A stretch of DNA of 64,000 bases from Pseudomonas sp. BP8. Lineage in GTDB: Bacteria > Pseudomonadota > Gammaproteobacteria > Pseudomonadales > Pseudomonadaceae. Positions 45,810 through 54,295 of the stretch are shown one piece after another. Both the position numbers and the translations under genes were made by a program. The first letter of the stretch is position 1. Each line of letters opens with the position of its first letter. The notes beneath the pieces were generated by a model, which was given only the letters and a program-made list of their open reading frames with translations, was not told where the DNA came from and did no database searches. Where the stretch lies: contig NZ_JAGINK010000001.1 in the NCBI RefSeq assembly GCF_017875955.1, positions 2,820,501-2,884,500 of the forward strand, given 5' to 3'.

Positions 45810-47231
45810 GTGGGGCTGACTAGGCGAAAATTTTTAATTGGCGGCGGCGTTGTGGCCGTTGCCGGTGGCGCGGGGATTCTTACCCCGATGCTGACGCGCG
45901 AAGGTAGATTGATTCCCGGTAAACCGCGATTTGGTTTTGTACAAGGCAGCGAAGGGCCGCTGCCGCAGCAAGCCGACGTAGTTGTTGTCGGGGCGGGTAT
46001 TCTCGGGTTGATGACCGCGATCAATCTTGCTGAGCGTGGCCTTTCGGTGGTCGCGGTTGAAAAGGGCGAGATTGCCGGCGAGCAGTCCTGCCGGTTTTAT
46101 GGTCAGGTCATGACCTACAAGATGCCGGATGCAACATTCCAGTTGCACCATCTTGCAAAACATCGTTGGCGTGAAATGAACGCCAAGGTTGGTCTGGATA
46201 CCAGTTATCGCACGCAAGGCCGAGTCGAAGTGCCTTACGATGAAGAAGACCTGGAAAACGTCCGAAAGTGGATTGATGTCAAAACCAAGGAAGTCGGCGC
46301 CGACATCCCATTCAAGACTCGCATCATTCAAGGCAGTGAACTTGAGCAGCGGCTGCACGGCGCCGTATCGCCGTGGAAAGTTGCAGGTTTTGAAGAAGAC
46401 TCAGGCAGCCTCGACGCCGAGGTTGCATCGTATGTCATGGCCGAGTACGCCAAGAAAATCGGTGTCAAGATCTACACCCACTGCGCCGCGCGGGGGCTGG
46501 AAACCCAAGCGGGCGCGATCTCCGATGTCGTGACGGAGAAGGGCGCCATCAAGACGTCGCGTGTGGTCGTGGCCGGCGGTGCGTGGTCCAGATTGTTCAT
46601 GCAGAACCTGGGTGTCGATGTTCCGACATTGCCCGCGTATCAGTCCCAGCAAATCATCAGCGCTGCATCCCGCGCGCCCGGTGGCAACGTTGCCTTGCCT
46701 GGCAATATCTACTTCCGCCAACAGGCCGACGGTACCTACGCCACGTCGCCGCGGGTGGTCGTTGCGCCGGTGGTCAAAGAGTCGTTCATGTATGGCTACA
46801 AGTATCTGCCGCTGCTGGCGATACCTGACTTCCCAGTGCATGTCGCGCTCAACAAGCAGCTCATCGATTCATTCTTGCAGCCAACGCATTGGAAACTGGA
46901 TGAAGTTTCGCCGTTCGAGAAGAACAGGCTGATGACCGCGGCCCCTGATATTCCAGAACTGGATGCATCGCTGGCCAAGCTTAAGGTCGAGTTCCCGGCA
47001 TTTGCTGAGTCGAAGTTGATCGATCAGTGGAGTGGCGCCATGGCGATCGCGCCGGATGAGAACCCGATCATTTCGCGGGTCAATGAATACCCGGGTCTGG
47101 TGATCAATACCGCGACGGGTTGGGGTATGACCGAAAGCCCGGTGTCCTCGGAAATTACCGCAGACCTGTTGCTGGGCAAGGATCCGGTACTTGATCCGAA
47201 AGCCTTCAGCCTTTACCGCTTCAACAGCTGA
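45810..47231 (+). CDS. Tat-exported FAD-dependent oxidoreductase (D-amino acid oxidase/DadA-like)
   Basis: The protein of 473 residues begins with a twin-arginine signal (LTRRKFLIGGGVVAVAGGAG), followed by an FAD-binding DAO fold: VVVVGAGILGLMTAINLAERG near residue 60 and a C-terminal ATGWGMTESP segment. Family members oxidise amino or imino acids, passing electrons to oxygen or quinone. Tat export means it is folded with FAD in the cytoplasm and acts in the periplasm. I chose the GTG at 45810, five bases after AAAAGGAAAG; TTG at 45777 is possible. It precedes the exported RidA gene. Confidence 0.85.
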   Translation: MGLTRRKFLIGGGVVAVAGGAGILTPMLTREGRLIPGKPRFGFVQGSEGPLPQQADVVVVGAGILGLMTAINLAERGLSVVAVEKGEIAGEQSCRFYGQVMTYKMPDATFQLHHLAKHRWREMNAKVGLDTSYRTQGRVEVPYDEEDLENVRKWIDVKTKEVGADIPFKTRIIQGSELEQRLHGAVSPWKVAGFEEDSGSLDAEVASYVMAEYAKKIGVKIYTHCAARGLETQAGAISDVVTEKGAIKTSRVVVAGGAWSRLFMQNLGVDVPTLPAYQSQQIISAASRAPGGNVALPGNIYFRQQADGTYATSPRVVVAPVVKESFMYGYKYLPLLAIPDFPVHVALNKQLIDSFLQPTHWKLDEVSPFEKNRLMTAAPDIPELDASLAKLKVEFPAFAESKLIDQWSGAMAIAPDENPIISRVNEYPGLVINTATGWGMTESPVSSEITADLLLGKDPVLDPKAFSLYRFNS

Positions 47232-47352
47232 TTATTAGCGATCGAACTCGGTTGACGGCGGAACAGTCGACGACATGTTCCGCAATGGAATGACCCGTGC
47301 ACGTGGCGTTGAGGCGTGCACATAATTCATGGCAATCATTTAAGGAAGAATC

Positions 47353-47850
47353 ATGAAATTTGCTTCGAAGACTGTTGCTGCAATGGCGTTGACAATGGCC
47401 GGTGCGGGTGGCGTATACGCCCAGGATGTTGTGCGCCATAGCGCAGGTAGTTTCCCCATTTCGGCAGCGGTAGAAATCCCTGCCGGTAAAACGACGGTCT
47501 ACCTCAGTGGCTCCGTGCCGTCGGTCACCAATGCCAATGCTCCTGCGGATTCGCTTGAGGCTTATGGTGATACCAAAAAACAAACAGTCAATGTTCTGGA
47601 GAATATCCAGAAGCAACTGAAAGGCCTCGGTCTTGAGCTCAAGGATGTAGTGAAGATGCAGGTGTTCCTGGTCGGTGGGCCTGAGAACGGCGGCAAGATG
47701 GACTTCGATGGTTTCATGGAAGGCTATACCCAGTTCTTCGGGCCTGCTGCCAAACAGCCTAATCTGCCAGCACGCTCTGCGTTCCAGATTGCCGGTCTCG
47801 CTCACCCTGCATGGCGTGTCGAGATCGAAGTGGTTGCAGTTCGTCCTTGA
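47353..47850 (+). CDS. Periplasmic RidA family protein
   Basis: The 165-residue protein has a signal peptide (SKTVAAMALTMAGAGGVYAQ) and a Rid domain, including the QTVNVLENIQKQLKGLGLEL helix and the C-terminal strand with ARSAFQIAGLAHP. The Arg of ARSAF matches the conserved catalytic Arg of RidA enamine/imine deaminases. RidA hydrolyses reactive imines released by amino acid oxidation. An exported RidA next to an exported amino acid oxidase fits that job in the periplasm. An AAGGAAG site precedes the ATG. Confidence 0.87.
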   Translation: MKFASKTVAAMALTMAGAGGVYAQDVVRHSAGSFPISAAVEIPAGKTTVYLSGSVPSVTNANAPADSLEAYGDTKKQTVNVLENIQKQLKGLGLELKDVVKMQVFLVGGPENGGKMDFDGFMEGYTQFFGPAAKQPNLPARSAFQIAGLAHPAWRVEIEVVAVRP

Positions 47851-48229
47851 GAGGCAGCCCCGTCGAGTCTTAGCGTCATAGCCTGACGTGGTGACGGGTT
47901 CAGCATTGCTGGGCGATCTCCCGCAGAGATCGCGCCAGCTTGAGGCTTAGTGCAAGACAGTCGCTCACACAAACACAGCGGCAGTCTTGAGGCATGCTCA
48001 GCCTTTGTTTGTGAGTCAGCTGGTGAGGGCTTCGCCCTCATTTCGCGACACAAGGCCGCTCCCACAGAGACCGCGCCAGCTTGAGGTTTAGTGCAAAACA
48101 GTTGCTTCCACAGGGTATGCGGCGCGCTTGCGGACTTTGTTCTATGCGCGACAGCGTAGCCCGAAGGGCGGGGTGATCTCCCACAAGGTATCAGCGCCGA
48201 TATGAGTGTGAGAACGGCCTTGGGGAAGG
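47851..48229. other. Convergent intergenic region with duplicated segment and REP-like element
   Basis: This 379-base gap lies between the convergent RidA and ornithine-cyclodeaminase-like genes. It has no gene I can support. It has two 42-base near-direct repeats (47924-47965 and 48065-48106), a single REP-like element (48042-48065) in front of the second copy, and short hairpins that may serve as terminators. Confidence 0.6.
47924..48106. repeat. 42-base direct repeat flanking a REP-like element
   Basis: Copies at 47924-47965 and 48065-48106 match at 38 of 42 positions, starting CAGAGATCGCGCCAGC against CAGAGACCGCGCCAGC. The second copy abuts a REP-like element at 48042-48065. The pair probably arose by a local duplication during REP insertion or slippage. 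Confidence 0.8.
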
Positions 48230-49177
48230 TCAGTCGTCAAGGCAAGCCAAGGCGCAGCTCGAGATTTGCGCATCCTGTACCGCAACCCCGGTGAGGTCGA
48301 TCAGGGTGATCTGATCGTCGTTGTCGCGTCCCTGCGCACGCCCTGCGAGGAGGGCCCCCAACTCGGCCAATTGCTGCGCGTTTATCAAGCCAGCCTTGAG
48401 CGCATGTGAAATCTCGCCGTATTGGCTGCACTGTGAAAGCGAGTCGACAATGATGCGATCTGCCCGTGCAACGAGTGCGGCATCGAGCTCCTGCTTGCCT
48501 GCGGCGTCGGCGCCGACTGCGGTGATGTGCGTGCCAGGTTGTACCCACTCATTTTTCAGTAATGGCTCGCGCGTCGGCGTGGCGCAGACAATCAGGTTCG
48601 CCCCACGGGCAACATCCTCTGCGTCATGGGTGATTTGCACCTGATACCCCAGCCCGCTGGTAAAGGCTTTATACGCTTCAAGTTCGCGCTGATTGCGCCC
48701 CCACACGATAACCTTGCGGCACGTAGTGACCGCGCCCAGTTGCTCCAGCTGCATCCGGGCTTGCATGCCGGTGCCGAGAATGCCGATGGCGTGTACCTGC
48801 CTGGGGGCCAGCAGGCGTGCGGCGATCCGACCGGCCAACGCGGTGCGGATACAGGTCAGCCATCCCTCATCTTGCAGCAACGCCAAAGGCTGTCCGGTTT
48901 TCGCCGACAGCACCATCATCAAACCGTCGTTGCTCGGCAGCCCGTTGCTCGGATTGTCATAGAAGCCGGTCGATACCTTCACCGTGAAGGTGTCGCTGCC
49001 CTCGACATAGGCCGACTTCACGCAGCAGTCGCCATTCGCTTGGGCAAATGCAAAGGCCTGAACCGGGGGCACCTGCACCTTGCCTGCGGAGAACGCGATG
49101 AACCCCTCTTCGAGGCGCTGGATGGCCAGCTCCAGATTGAGCGTGGAGACAATCTGCGTTTTGCCAAAGACCTTCAT
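48230..49177 (-). CDS. Ornithine cyclodeaminase/mu-crystallin family oxidoreductase
   Basis: The 315-residue protein has the NAD(P)-binding Rossmann motif GILGTGMQARMQLEQL (about 132-147) of the OCD/mu-crystallin family. Members include ornithine cyclodeaminase, DauB, EutC and iminosuccinate reductase; most reduce imino acids to amino acids. Its start overlaps the dehydratase stop by 4 bases, so the pair forms an EutB-EutC-like unit. It may reduce an imino acid made by the dehydratase or by the oxidase. Confidence 0.88.
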   Translation of the reverse strand: MKVFGKTQIVSTLNLELAIQRLEEGFIAFSAGKVQVPPVQAFAFAQANGDCCVKSAYVEGSDTFTVKVSTGFYDNPSNGLPSNDGLMMVLSAKTGQPLALLQDEGWLTCIRTALAGRIAARLLAPRQVHAIGILGTGMQARMQLEQLGAVTTCRKVIVWGRNQRELEAYKAFTSGLGYQVQITHDAEDVARGANLIVCATPTREPLLKNEWVQPGTHITAVGADAAGKQELDAALVARADRIIVDSLSQCSQYGEISHALKAGLINAQQLAELGALLAGRAQGRDNDDQITLIDLTGVAVQDAQISSCALACLDD

Positions 49178-50151
49178 TGAACGGCCTCAAGGAATTTATC
49201 CAGGAGAATATTGCGCCCGCAGACCACCACCGCGACGCGCTTGCCGCGGTACTCCTTGGCCAGTTTCTGCATGCCGGCTACCGCGACGCCGGCTGCGCCT
49301 TCGATGATCCAGCGATCACCGCTGGCGACATCGCGCATCGCTGCCGTGATTTCGGCTTCGCTGACCAGCACCGTACGCGTGAGCAGGCTCTGACAAAGTG
49401 GGAAGGTAATGCTGTCGGGCTCGACGCCACCCGCCGTGCCATCGGAAATCGTCTGGTCTTCCTCCATTTCGATGATCTCACCCGCTTCCAGTGAGCGTTG
49501 CAGGGTAGGCGCGTTGGCGGGCCAGCAACCGATGATGTCGACGTTCGGGTTCAGCGCGCGCAGGGCAGCACCGATACCGGAAATCATCCCGCCACCGCCG
49601 ACGGCGACGAACACCGCGTCGAGGTCGGGTGCCTGCTCGAACAGCTCGATACCGATGGTGCCCTGACCTGCGATGACTTCAAGGTCGTTGTAGGGCGAAA
49701 CAAAAGGTTTGCCCTGTGTCTGCGCCTGACGAGCAGCCTCGAGTTCCACGCTCAGCGGATCGGTGTCGAGGCTCACCACCTCGGCGCCAAGGGCCCGCAT
49801 GGCATCGAGCTTGTACGCCGATGCTGAAGTGGTGGTGTAGACCGTGACGGGTACGCCCAGCACCTGGCCGGCCAGTGCCAGGGCTTGCCCGTGGTTTCCC
49901 GATGAAGCGGTAATCACGCCCAGCGTACGCTGCGCTGCCGGCAGCAAACGAAGCTTGTTGCTGGCGCCGCGGAACTTGAACGAACCGGTGTGCTGGAGGT
50001 GCTCGCACTTGAGGTACACGCTGCACTCAGTCAATGCCGACAGGCGCGTGCTGTAGGTGAGCGGCGTGACCGCCACCTGCGGACGCAGCGCTTGGTGTGC
50101 TTCGCAAATGGCTTGATACAGCGACAGCAGGGCGTTGGCATTGGCAGACAT
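49174..50151 (-). CDS. PLP-dependent serine/threonine dehydratase family protein (EutB/hydroxyaspartate dehydratase-like)
   Basis: The 325-residue fold-type II PLP enzyme has the Schiff-base Lys in GSFKFRGA (about residue 56), the phosphate-facing SSGNHGQA, and the glycine loop GGGGM near 180. It eliminates water from a hydroxyl amino acid to give an imine. Specificity among serine, threonine, 3-hydroxyaspartate or similar is unclear; coupling to an OCD-family partner resembles the EutB-EutC and BhcB-BhcD pairs. The regulator gene follows upstream. Confidence 0.88.
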   Translation of the reverse strand: MSANANALLSLYQAICEAHQALRPQVAVTPLTYSTRLSALTECSVYLKCEHLQHTGSFKFRGASNKLRLLPAAQRTLGVITASSGNHGQALALAGQVLGVPVTVYTTTSASAYKLDAMRALGAEVVSLDTDPLSVELEAARQAQTQGKPFVSPYNDLEVIAGQGTIGIELFEQAPDLDAVFVAVGGGGMISGIGAALRALNPNVDIIGCWPANAPTLQRSLEAGEIIEMEEDQTISDGTAGGVEPDSITFPLCQSLLTRTVLVSEAEITAAMRDVASGDRWIIEGAAGVAVAGMQKLAKEYRGKRVAVVVCGRNILLDKFLEAVQ

Positions 50152-50181
50152 TCGTTAATCCTTCGGATAGAGCGCATAGGC

Positions 50182-50200
50182 TAGATGTAATATTTATCTA
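50182..50200. promoter_or_regulatory. Palindrome TAGATGTAATATTTATCTA before the dehydratase operon
   Basis: This 19-base sequence has perfect 5-base arms (TAGAT/ATCTA) and an AT-rich core. It lies 31 bases in front of the dehydratase ATG, in the promoter region between that gene and the DauR-like gene, and is a candidate operator for it. Confidence 0.5.
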
Positions 50201-50327
50201 CCGTAGACTTATTTTCTCAGTGTGGCAAGCGCCTGCACGCAGTCGAGGATGCTGCTTTGACTGCGGCATCCTTGAACGTGGTCGATGGCAAAAGCGCTTG
50301 GGGGAGGGGGAAGTGCCTCTGAGTGAG

Positions 50328-50933
50328 CTAGCTTTTCAGCGCCTTCAGGTATTTGTATACGGTCGCTCGGCCCATATTGAGCACGTTGGCAACGTAGTCG
50401 GCACTACTGCGGCCTTCGAATGCGCCCTGCGCGTGAAGCGCCTCAACCAGGCTGCGTTTGTCCTTCATCTTGAGGGTTGGCAGCGACAGATCACGCTCCT
50501 TGAGCCAGCTGTGCAAGAAGGTGTTGATTCGCTCCTGCCAATCATCCTTGAACAGCGACTCGGGTTGCGGGATCAGGCGACTGACCTGGAAAAAAGCATC
50601 GAGCGCCTCGCGTGCTTGCTCCAGCACGGAGAAATTCAGATTGATGCACAGCAGGTATTCAACCTCGCCATGCTGGTCGTACAAAACGCTGGTGATGGAG
50701 CGGATTTTTTGTCCATTCCAGTTGATTTTCTCGTACGGGCCCAGGTTGGCGGAGCGGCGAAAATCGCCGAGTTCCTGGTCCAGTGCCGAATCATCCCCCA
50801 GCTTTCGTTTGGAGAAATTATTGGCGATGTGAACGATGGTTTGACCCTTGACCTCGTGGACGATGACTTCCGCGTGAGGGAAAAGTAACAGTGCAATGCT
50901 GTCAGCGATTGCCTTGTAGTTCGCTATATTCAT
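50328..50933 (-). CDS. DauR/YheO-like transcriptional regulator
   Basis: The 201-residue protein has an N-terminal YheO-like PAS domain (about 8-120: ADSIALLLFPHAEVIVHEVKG, CINLNFSVLEQA) and a C-terminal DauR-type helix-turn-helix ending RATVYKYLKALK. DauR controls D-arginine catabolism (dauBAR) in P. aeruginosa; here the linked genes are an OCD-family reductase and PLP dehydratase, and an oxidase. So this is probably the regulator of a D-amino or hydroxy-amino acid pathway. It reads in the same direction as the dehydratase, 176 bases upstream. Confidence 0.87.
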   Translation of the reverse strand: MNIANYKAIADSIALLLFPHAEVIVHEVKGQTIVHIANNFSKRKLGDDSALDQELGDFRRSANLGPYEKINWNGQKIRSITSVLYDQHGEVEYLLCINLNFSVLEQAREALDAFFQVSRLIPQPESLFKDDWQERINTFLHSWLKERDLSLPTLKMKDKRSLVEALHAQGAFEGRSSADYVANVLNMGRATVYKYLKALKS

Positions 50934-51200
50934 CTTCTGCCAAAGGTTGGATTTGAAAGGTGCAGCCTCTGCGCAGAGGACTGCCTGGAAGCAGTGTGCG
51001 TGGGCATTTTGTCCATGGTGGACTCAAGTGCCACCGGGTTCAAGCGCGTGAAACGCTGAGTTGGCGGCGCGCAGCCCGCTAGCGTCCTGCAAAGCTCAGG
51101 GGGCACACGTGGGAACGCTATAATCAGCACGCGCTGAGGACGCACTGCCTTTGCGCTATGCAGGCGCGTCATGGCGCCCACGTTCCAATCAGGGGGTAAC

Positions 51201-51611
51201 ATGATTCCATTTGAAATCAGTCATCTGGACCACGTTGTGTTGAGGGTCCAGGACATGCAGCAGAGCCTTGATTTCTACACCACTGTGCTAGGTTGCCACG
51301 TTGTGAAGCGCCGTGAGGATCTAGGCATGATCCACCTGCGTGCCGGTGCGTCGATGATCGATCTGGTCGATGTACAAGGCCCATTGGGCATTCAGGCGGG
51401 GGGAGCGGCTGATCCGCAACACCGTAACGTTGACCACTTCTGCCTGCGCATCACTCCATTCAGGGAAGCTGAGCTTCTGAGCTTTCTGAGTTCGGCTGGA
51501 GTCCAGGCAGAAAAGGCCATCATTCGCTACGGCGCAGAAGGTGAAGGTCCCTCCATCTACTGCTTCGACCCAGATGGCAATCAGGTTGAGCTCAAAGGTC
51601 CACCGCTATAA
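51201..51611 (+). CDS. VOC family (glyoxalase-like) protein
   Basis: The 136-residue protein has a single VOC fold: LDHVVLRVQDMQQSLDFYTT at the start, VDHFCLRI in the middle and FDPDGNQVELKG at the end, giving the His and Glu of a possible metal site. The frame runs to 51171, but the ATG at 51201 follows GGGGG at 51190-51194. A TATAAT at 51119-51124 may be its -10 box. The substrate is unknown. Divergent from the DauR-like gene. Confidence 0.85.
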   Translation: MIPFEISHLDHVVLRVQDMQQSLDFYTTVLGCHVVKRREDLGMIHLRAGASMIDLVDVQGPLGIQAGGAADPQHRNVDHFCLRITPFREAELLSFLSSAGVQAEKAIIRYGAEGEGPSIYCFDPDGNQVELKGPPL

Positions 51612-51644
51612 CTATCAGCCGCTGTCGATCCATTGCGGCCAGTC

Positions 51645-52646
51645 CTAATTCAAATCTGCGGACTGCATCGTCAGTATGATCTTGCCAACATTACCGGACG
51701 CTTCCATTCTGCGATGGGCCTCGCTGGCATGTGAGAGCGGGAAGCTGCTGTCTACCACCGGCTTCAGGCTTTCGCCTGCTTCGAAACGATCCAGCCAGTG
51801 TTCGCGGAAGCGCCTGATCATCGCGTGTTTTTCTGGCTGGGTACGCGACTTCATTACCGTGCCGATGACCTGCAGGTGGCGGTACAGAATGTCCTGCAAC
51901 TTCAACGTGACATCATCGCCTCCGCCCAGTATGCCGACCTGGATAAGCCGACCACCGTTGGCGAGCGATGCCACGTTGCGGCCAAAATAGGGCTGGCCTA
52001 CGAAGTCGATGATGATGTCTACCCCGCGGCCCTGAGTATGGCTGGCGATCACCTCGGCGAAGTCCTGGGTCTTGTAGTCAATCACGACGTTGGCTCCCAA
52101 CTGCTCGACTCGCGCTGCTTTGGAGCGTTCGCTAGTGGCGTACACCGTCGCCCCTGTGGCATGAGCGAGCTGTACCGCAGCAGACCCGACACCGCCTGCT
52201 GCAGCATGGATCAGCACAGCGTCACCCCGTTGCAGGCCGGCCAGATGCATCAGCGCTTCGTGGGCGGTTACGAACACCTCAGGGATCGCTGCCGCATGGA
52301 CGTAATCAAGTTGGGCAGGAATCGGCATGGCCATGCGGTAGTCGATGCGGGCATATTCAGCGTAGGCCCCGCCCCCGACGACCCCCATTACCCGGTCACC
52401 CACGCGGTAGCCCTGGACCTCGCTCCCCACCTCCATTACCTCGCCGGCGATTTCCAGGCCAATGATCAGCGAGTCGCCGAAGTCTGGCCGTCCGTAGCCG
52501 CCTGTGCGATGGGTCAGGTCGGCGCGGTTGACGCCGGCTGCGTAGACGCGCACCAGCAGGTCAGTAGGGCGCACTTGCGGGGAGGGCACGTCTGTCAGTT
52601 GCAAGACGTCGGCAGCTCCGAATGATTCAAAAGTGATTGCTTTCAT
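51645..52646 (-). CDS. NADPH:quinone oxidoreductase, MDR superfamily (PIG3-like)
   Basis: The 333-residue protein is a medium-chain reductase of the quinone oxidoreductase group without zinc ligands. It has an N-terminal GroES-like domain (MKAITFESFGAADVLQLTDV, VNRADLTHRTGGY) and a C-terminal Rossmann fold (IHAAAGGVGSAAVQLAHATG, about 145-165). It reduces quinones or enones with NADPH. It lies 20 bases after the aldehyde dehydrogenase gene and is probably in the same transcript. Confidence 0.92.
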   Translation of the reverse strand: MKAITFESFGAADVLQLTDVPSPQVRPTDLLVRVYAAGVNRADLTHRTGGYGRPDFGDSLIIGLEIAGEVMEVGSEVQGYRVGDRVMGVVGGGAYAEYARIDYRMAMPIPAQLDYVHAAAIPEVFVTAHEALMHLAGLQRGDAVLIHAAAGGVGSAAVQLAHATGATVYATSERSKAARVEQLGANVVIDYKTQDFAEVIASHTQGRGVDIIIDFVGQPYFGRNVASLANGGRLIQVGILGGGDDVTLKLQDILYRHLQVIGTVMKSRTQPEKHAMIRRFREHWLDRFEAGESLKPVVDSSFPLSHASEAHRRMEASGNVGKIILTMQSADLN

Positions 52647-52665
52647 GGCTGTGCGGCTCCAAGAC

Positions 52666-54102
52666 TTAAATTTGGCTGATGAATTTATGGGTCAGGTAGT
52701 GCTCGATACCTTCGATGCCGCCTTCAGAGCCGTGCCCGCTCTGCTTGATGCCACCAAAGGGCAGTTCGGGGGCGACGATGCGGTAGTGATTGATGCCGAT
52801 CATCCCCGCCTCCAGTCCGTCGCTGACGTCCATTGCGGTGCGTGCGCTGCGGGTAAAGGCGTAGGCAGACAACCCATAGGGCAGGCGGTTGGCCTCCTGC
52901 AGCCCATCTGCCAAATCATCGAATGGCATCAGGATGGCGATGGGGCCAAAGGGTTCTTCATGCATGACCCGGGCGCTCATCGGCACGTTGGCCAGAACGG
53001 TCGGTGCGAAGAAGAACCCCGGCCCTGGCAGGCATTCACCGCCGGCCAATACCTGGGCCCCTTTGGCGACAGCGTCGGCGACCAGTTCTTCCATCTTGAG
53101 CAACTGGCGCATGTTGGCGAGTGGTCCAACCTGAGTATCCGCGGCCTGGCCGTTGCCAACTTTCAGCGCGTTGGTGGCGCTGACGAAGTGATCGACGAAC
53201 TGCGCATACACGCCGCGCTGCACCAGAAAACGAGTGGAAGAAATGCACACTTGGCCCGTACCTCGGAAGCGGTTGGCGACGCCTTCCACGGCTGCCCGCT
53301 CGACATCGGCATCGTTGAACACCAACACCGGGCCGTGACCGCCCAACTCAAGGGTGATCGGCTTGACCCCTTCGGCGGCCCGGGCTGACAACAAGCGCCC
53401 AATCGGCACCGAGCCGGTAAAGGTCACCTTGCGGATGACGGGTGAGGCAATCAGGTGGCTGGATACCTGGTCCGGTACGCCGAATACCACTTGCAGCACA
53501 CCCTTGGGCAGTCCGGCGTCGTTCAGTGCCCGAGCGAGTGACAGTGCTGTAGCGGGGCTTTCCTCGCCAGGCTTGAGAATCACGCTGCAACCTGCGGCCA
53601 GTGCCGCCGACAATTTTCGCGCGGGGGTGATGGCAGGGAAGTTCCACGGGGTGAAAGCGGCGACCGGACCGATAGCCTGGCGCTTGACCATCTGCAGTAC
53701 ACCCGCACGGTTGGCAGGTACTATCCGGCCATCAATGCGCCGCGCACTCTCTGCAAACCACTCGAAGTATTCGGCCGCCCGGGTAACTTCATCCAGCGCT
53801 TCACTGATCGGTTTGCCTTCTTCGAGCGTCATTTGCGCAGCGATATGTGGCGCGCGTTCGAGCAACAGGTCGGCAGCGCGCTTGAGTACCCTTGCTCGCT
53901 CGGCAGGCAGCGTGTTGCGCCACTGCTCAAAGCCTTGTTGGGCCACCTCCAGGGCAAGATCAAGATCCGCGGCAGTGGCGAGCGGAACCTGGCCGATTTC
54001 TGTTTCGGTAGCGGGATTGACGACGGTGGCCGTAGCGCGGTCGTCGGCGCTGATCCATTCACCTCCGATGAACAGGTAGAGCGGGTCGTATGGCGTATTC
54101 AT
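52666..54102 (-). CDS. NAD(P)-dependent aldehyde dehydrogenase, succinate-semialdehyde type
   Basis: The 478-residue enzyme is an ALDH of the GabD/SSADH-like class: the cofactor loop FTPWNFPAITPARKLSAALA, the general base Glu in ITLELGGHGP, and the catalytic Cys in GTGQVCISSTR are present. It oxidises an aldehyde, likely a semialdehyde, to an acid. It is followed by a quinone oxidoreductase and divergent from a LysR gene, which may sense the substrate. Confidence 0.93.
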   Translation of the reverse strand: MNTPYDPLYLFIGGEWISADDRATATVVNPATETEIGQVPLATAADLDLALEVAQQGFEQWRNTLPAERARVLKRAADLLLERAPHIAAQMTLEEGKPISEALDEVTRAAEYFEWFAESARRIDGRIVPANRAGVLQMVKRQAIGPVAAFTPWNFPAITPARKLSAALAAGCSVILKPGEESPATALSLARALNDAGLPKGVLQVVFGVPDQVSSHLIASPVIRKVTFTGSVPIGRLLSARAAEGVKPITLELGGHGPVLVFNDADVERAAVEGVANRFRGTGQVCISSTRFLVQRGVYAQFVDHFVSATNALKVGNGQAADTQVGPLANMRQLLKMEELVADAVAKGAQVLAGGECLPGPGFFFAPTVLANVPMSARVMHEEPFGPIAILMPFDDLADGLQEANRLPYGLSAYAFTRSARTAMDVSDGLEAGMIGINHYRIVAPELPFGGIKQSGHGSEGGIEGIEHYLTHKFISQI

Positions 54103-54295
54103 AGCTGTAATTCCCTGGTTTCTCGAAGTGGTCTGCGTGCCGCGATTAACGGCCTGTGCAATCGAGTCTAGGGAGAGTGACGGCGTTGATTTAGCCCCGC
54201 GCCAGGGAATGACTGTTGTGCGCAGAGGGAAGATCGCCTTTAAATGGGCGCTGGCCGCAAAGTGTGCGGCGATCTAGACATCGGAGCAGGTGGCG
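54103..54295. promoter_or_regulatory. Divergent promoter region of aldehyde dehydrogenase and LysR genes
   Basis: This 193-base gap between oppositely oriented genes likely contains both promoters and LysR sites. I do not see a palindrome strong enough to single out as operator. Confidence 0.45.
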
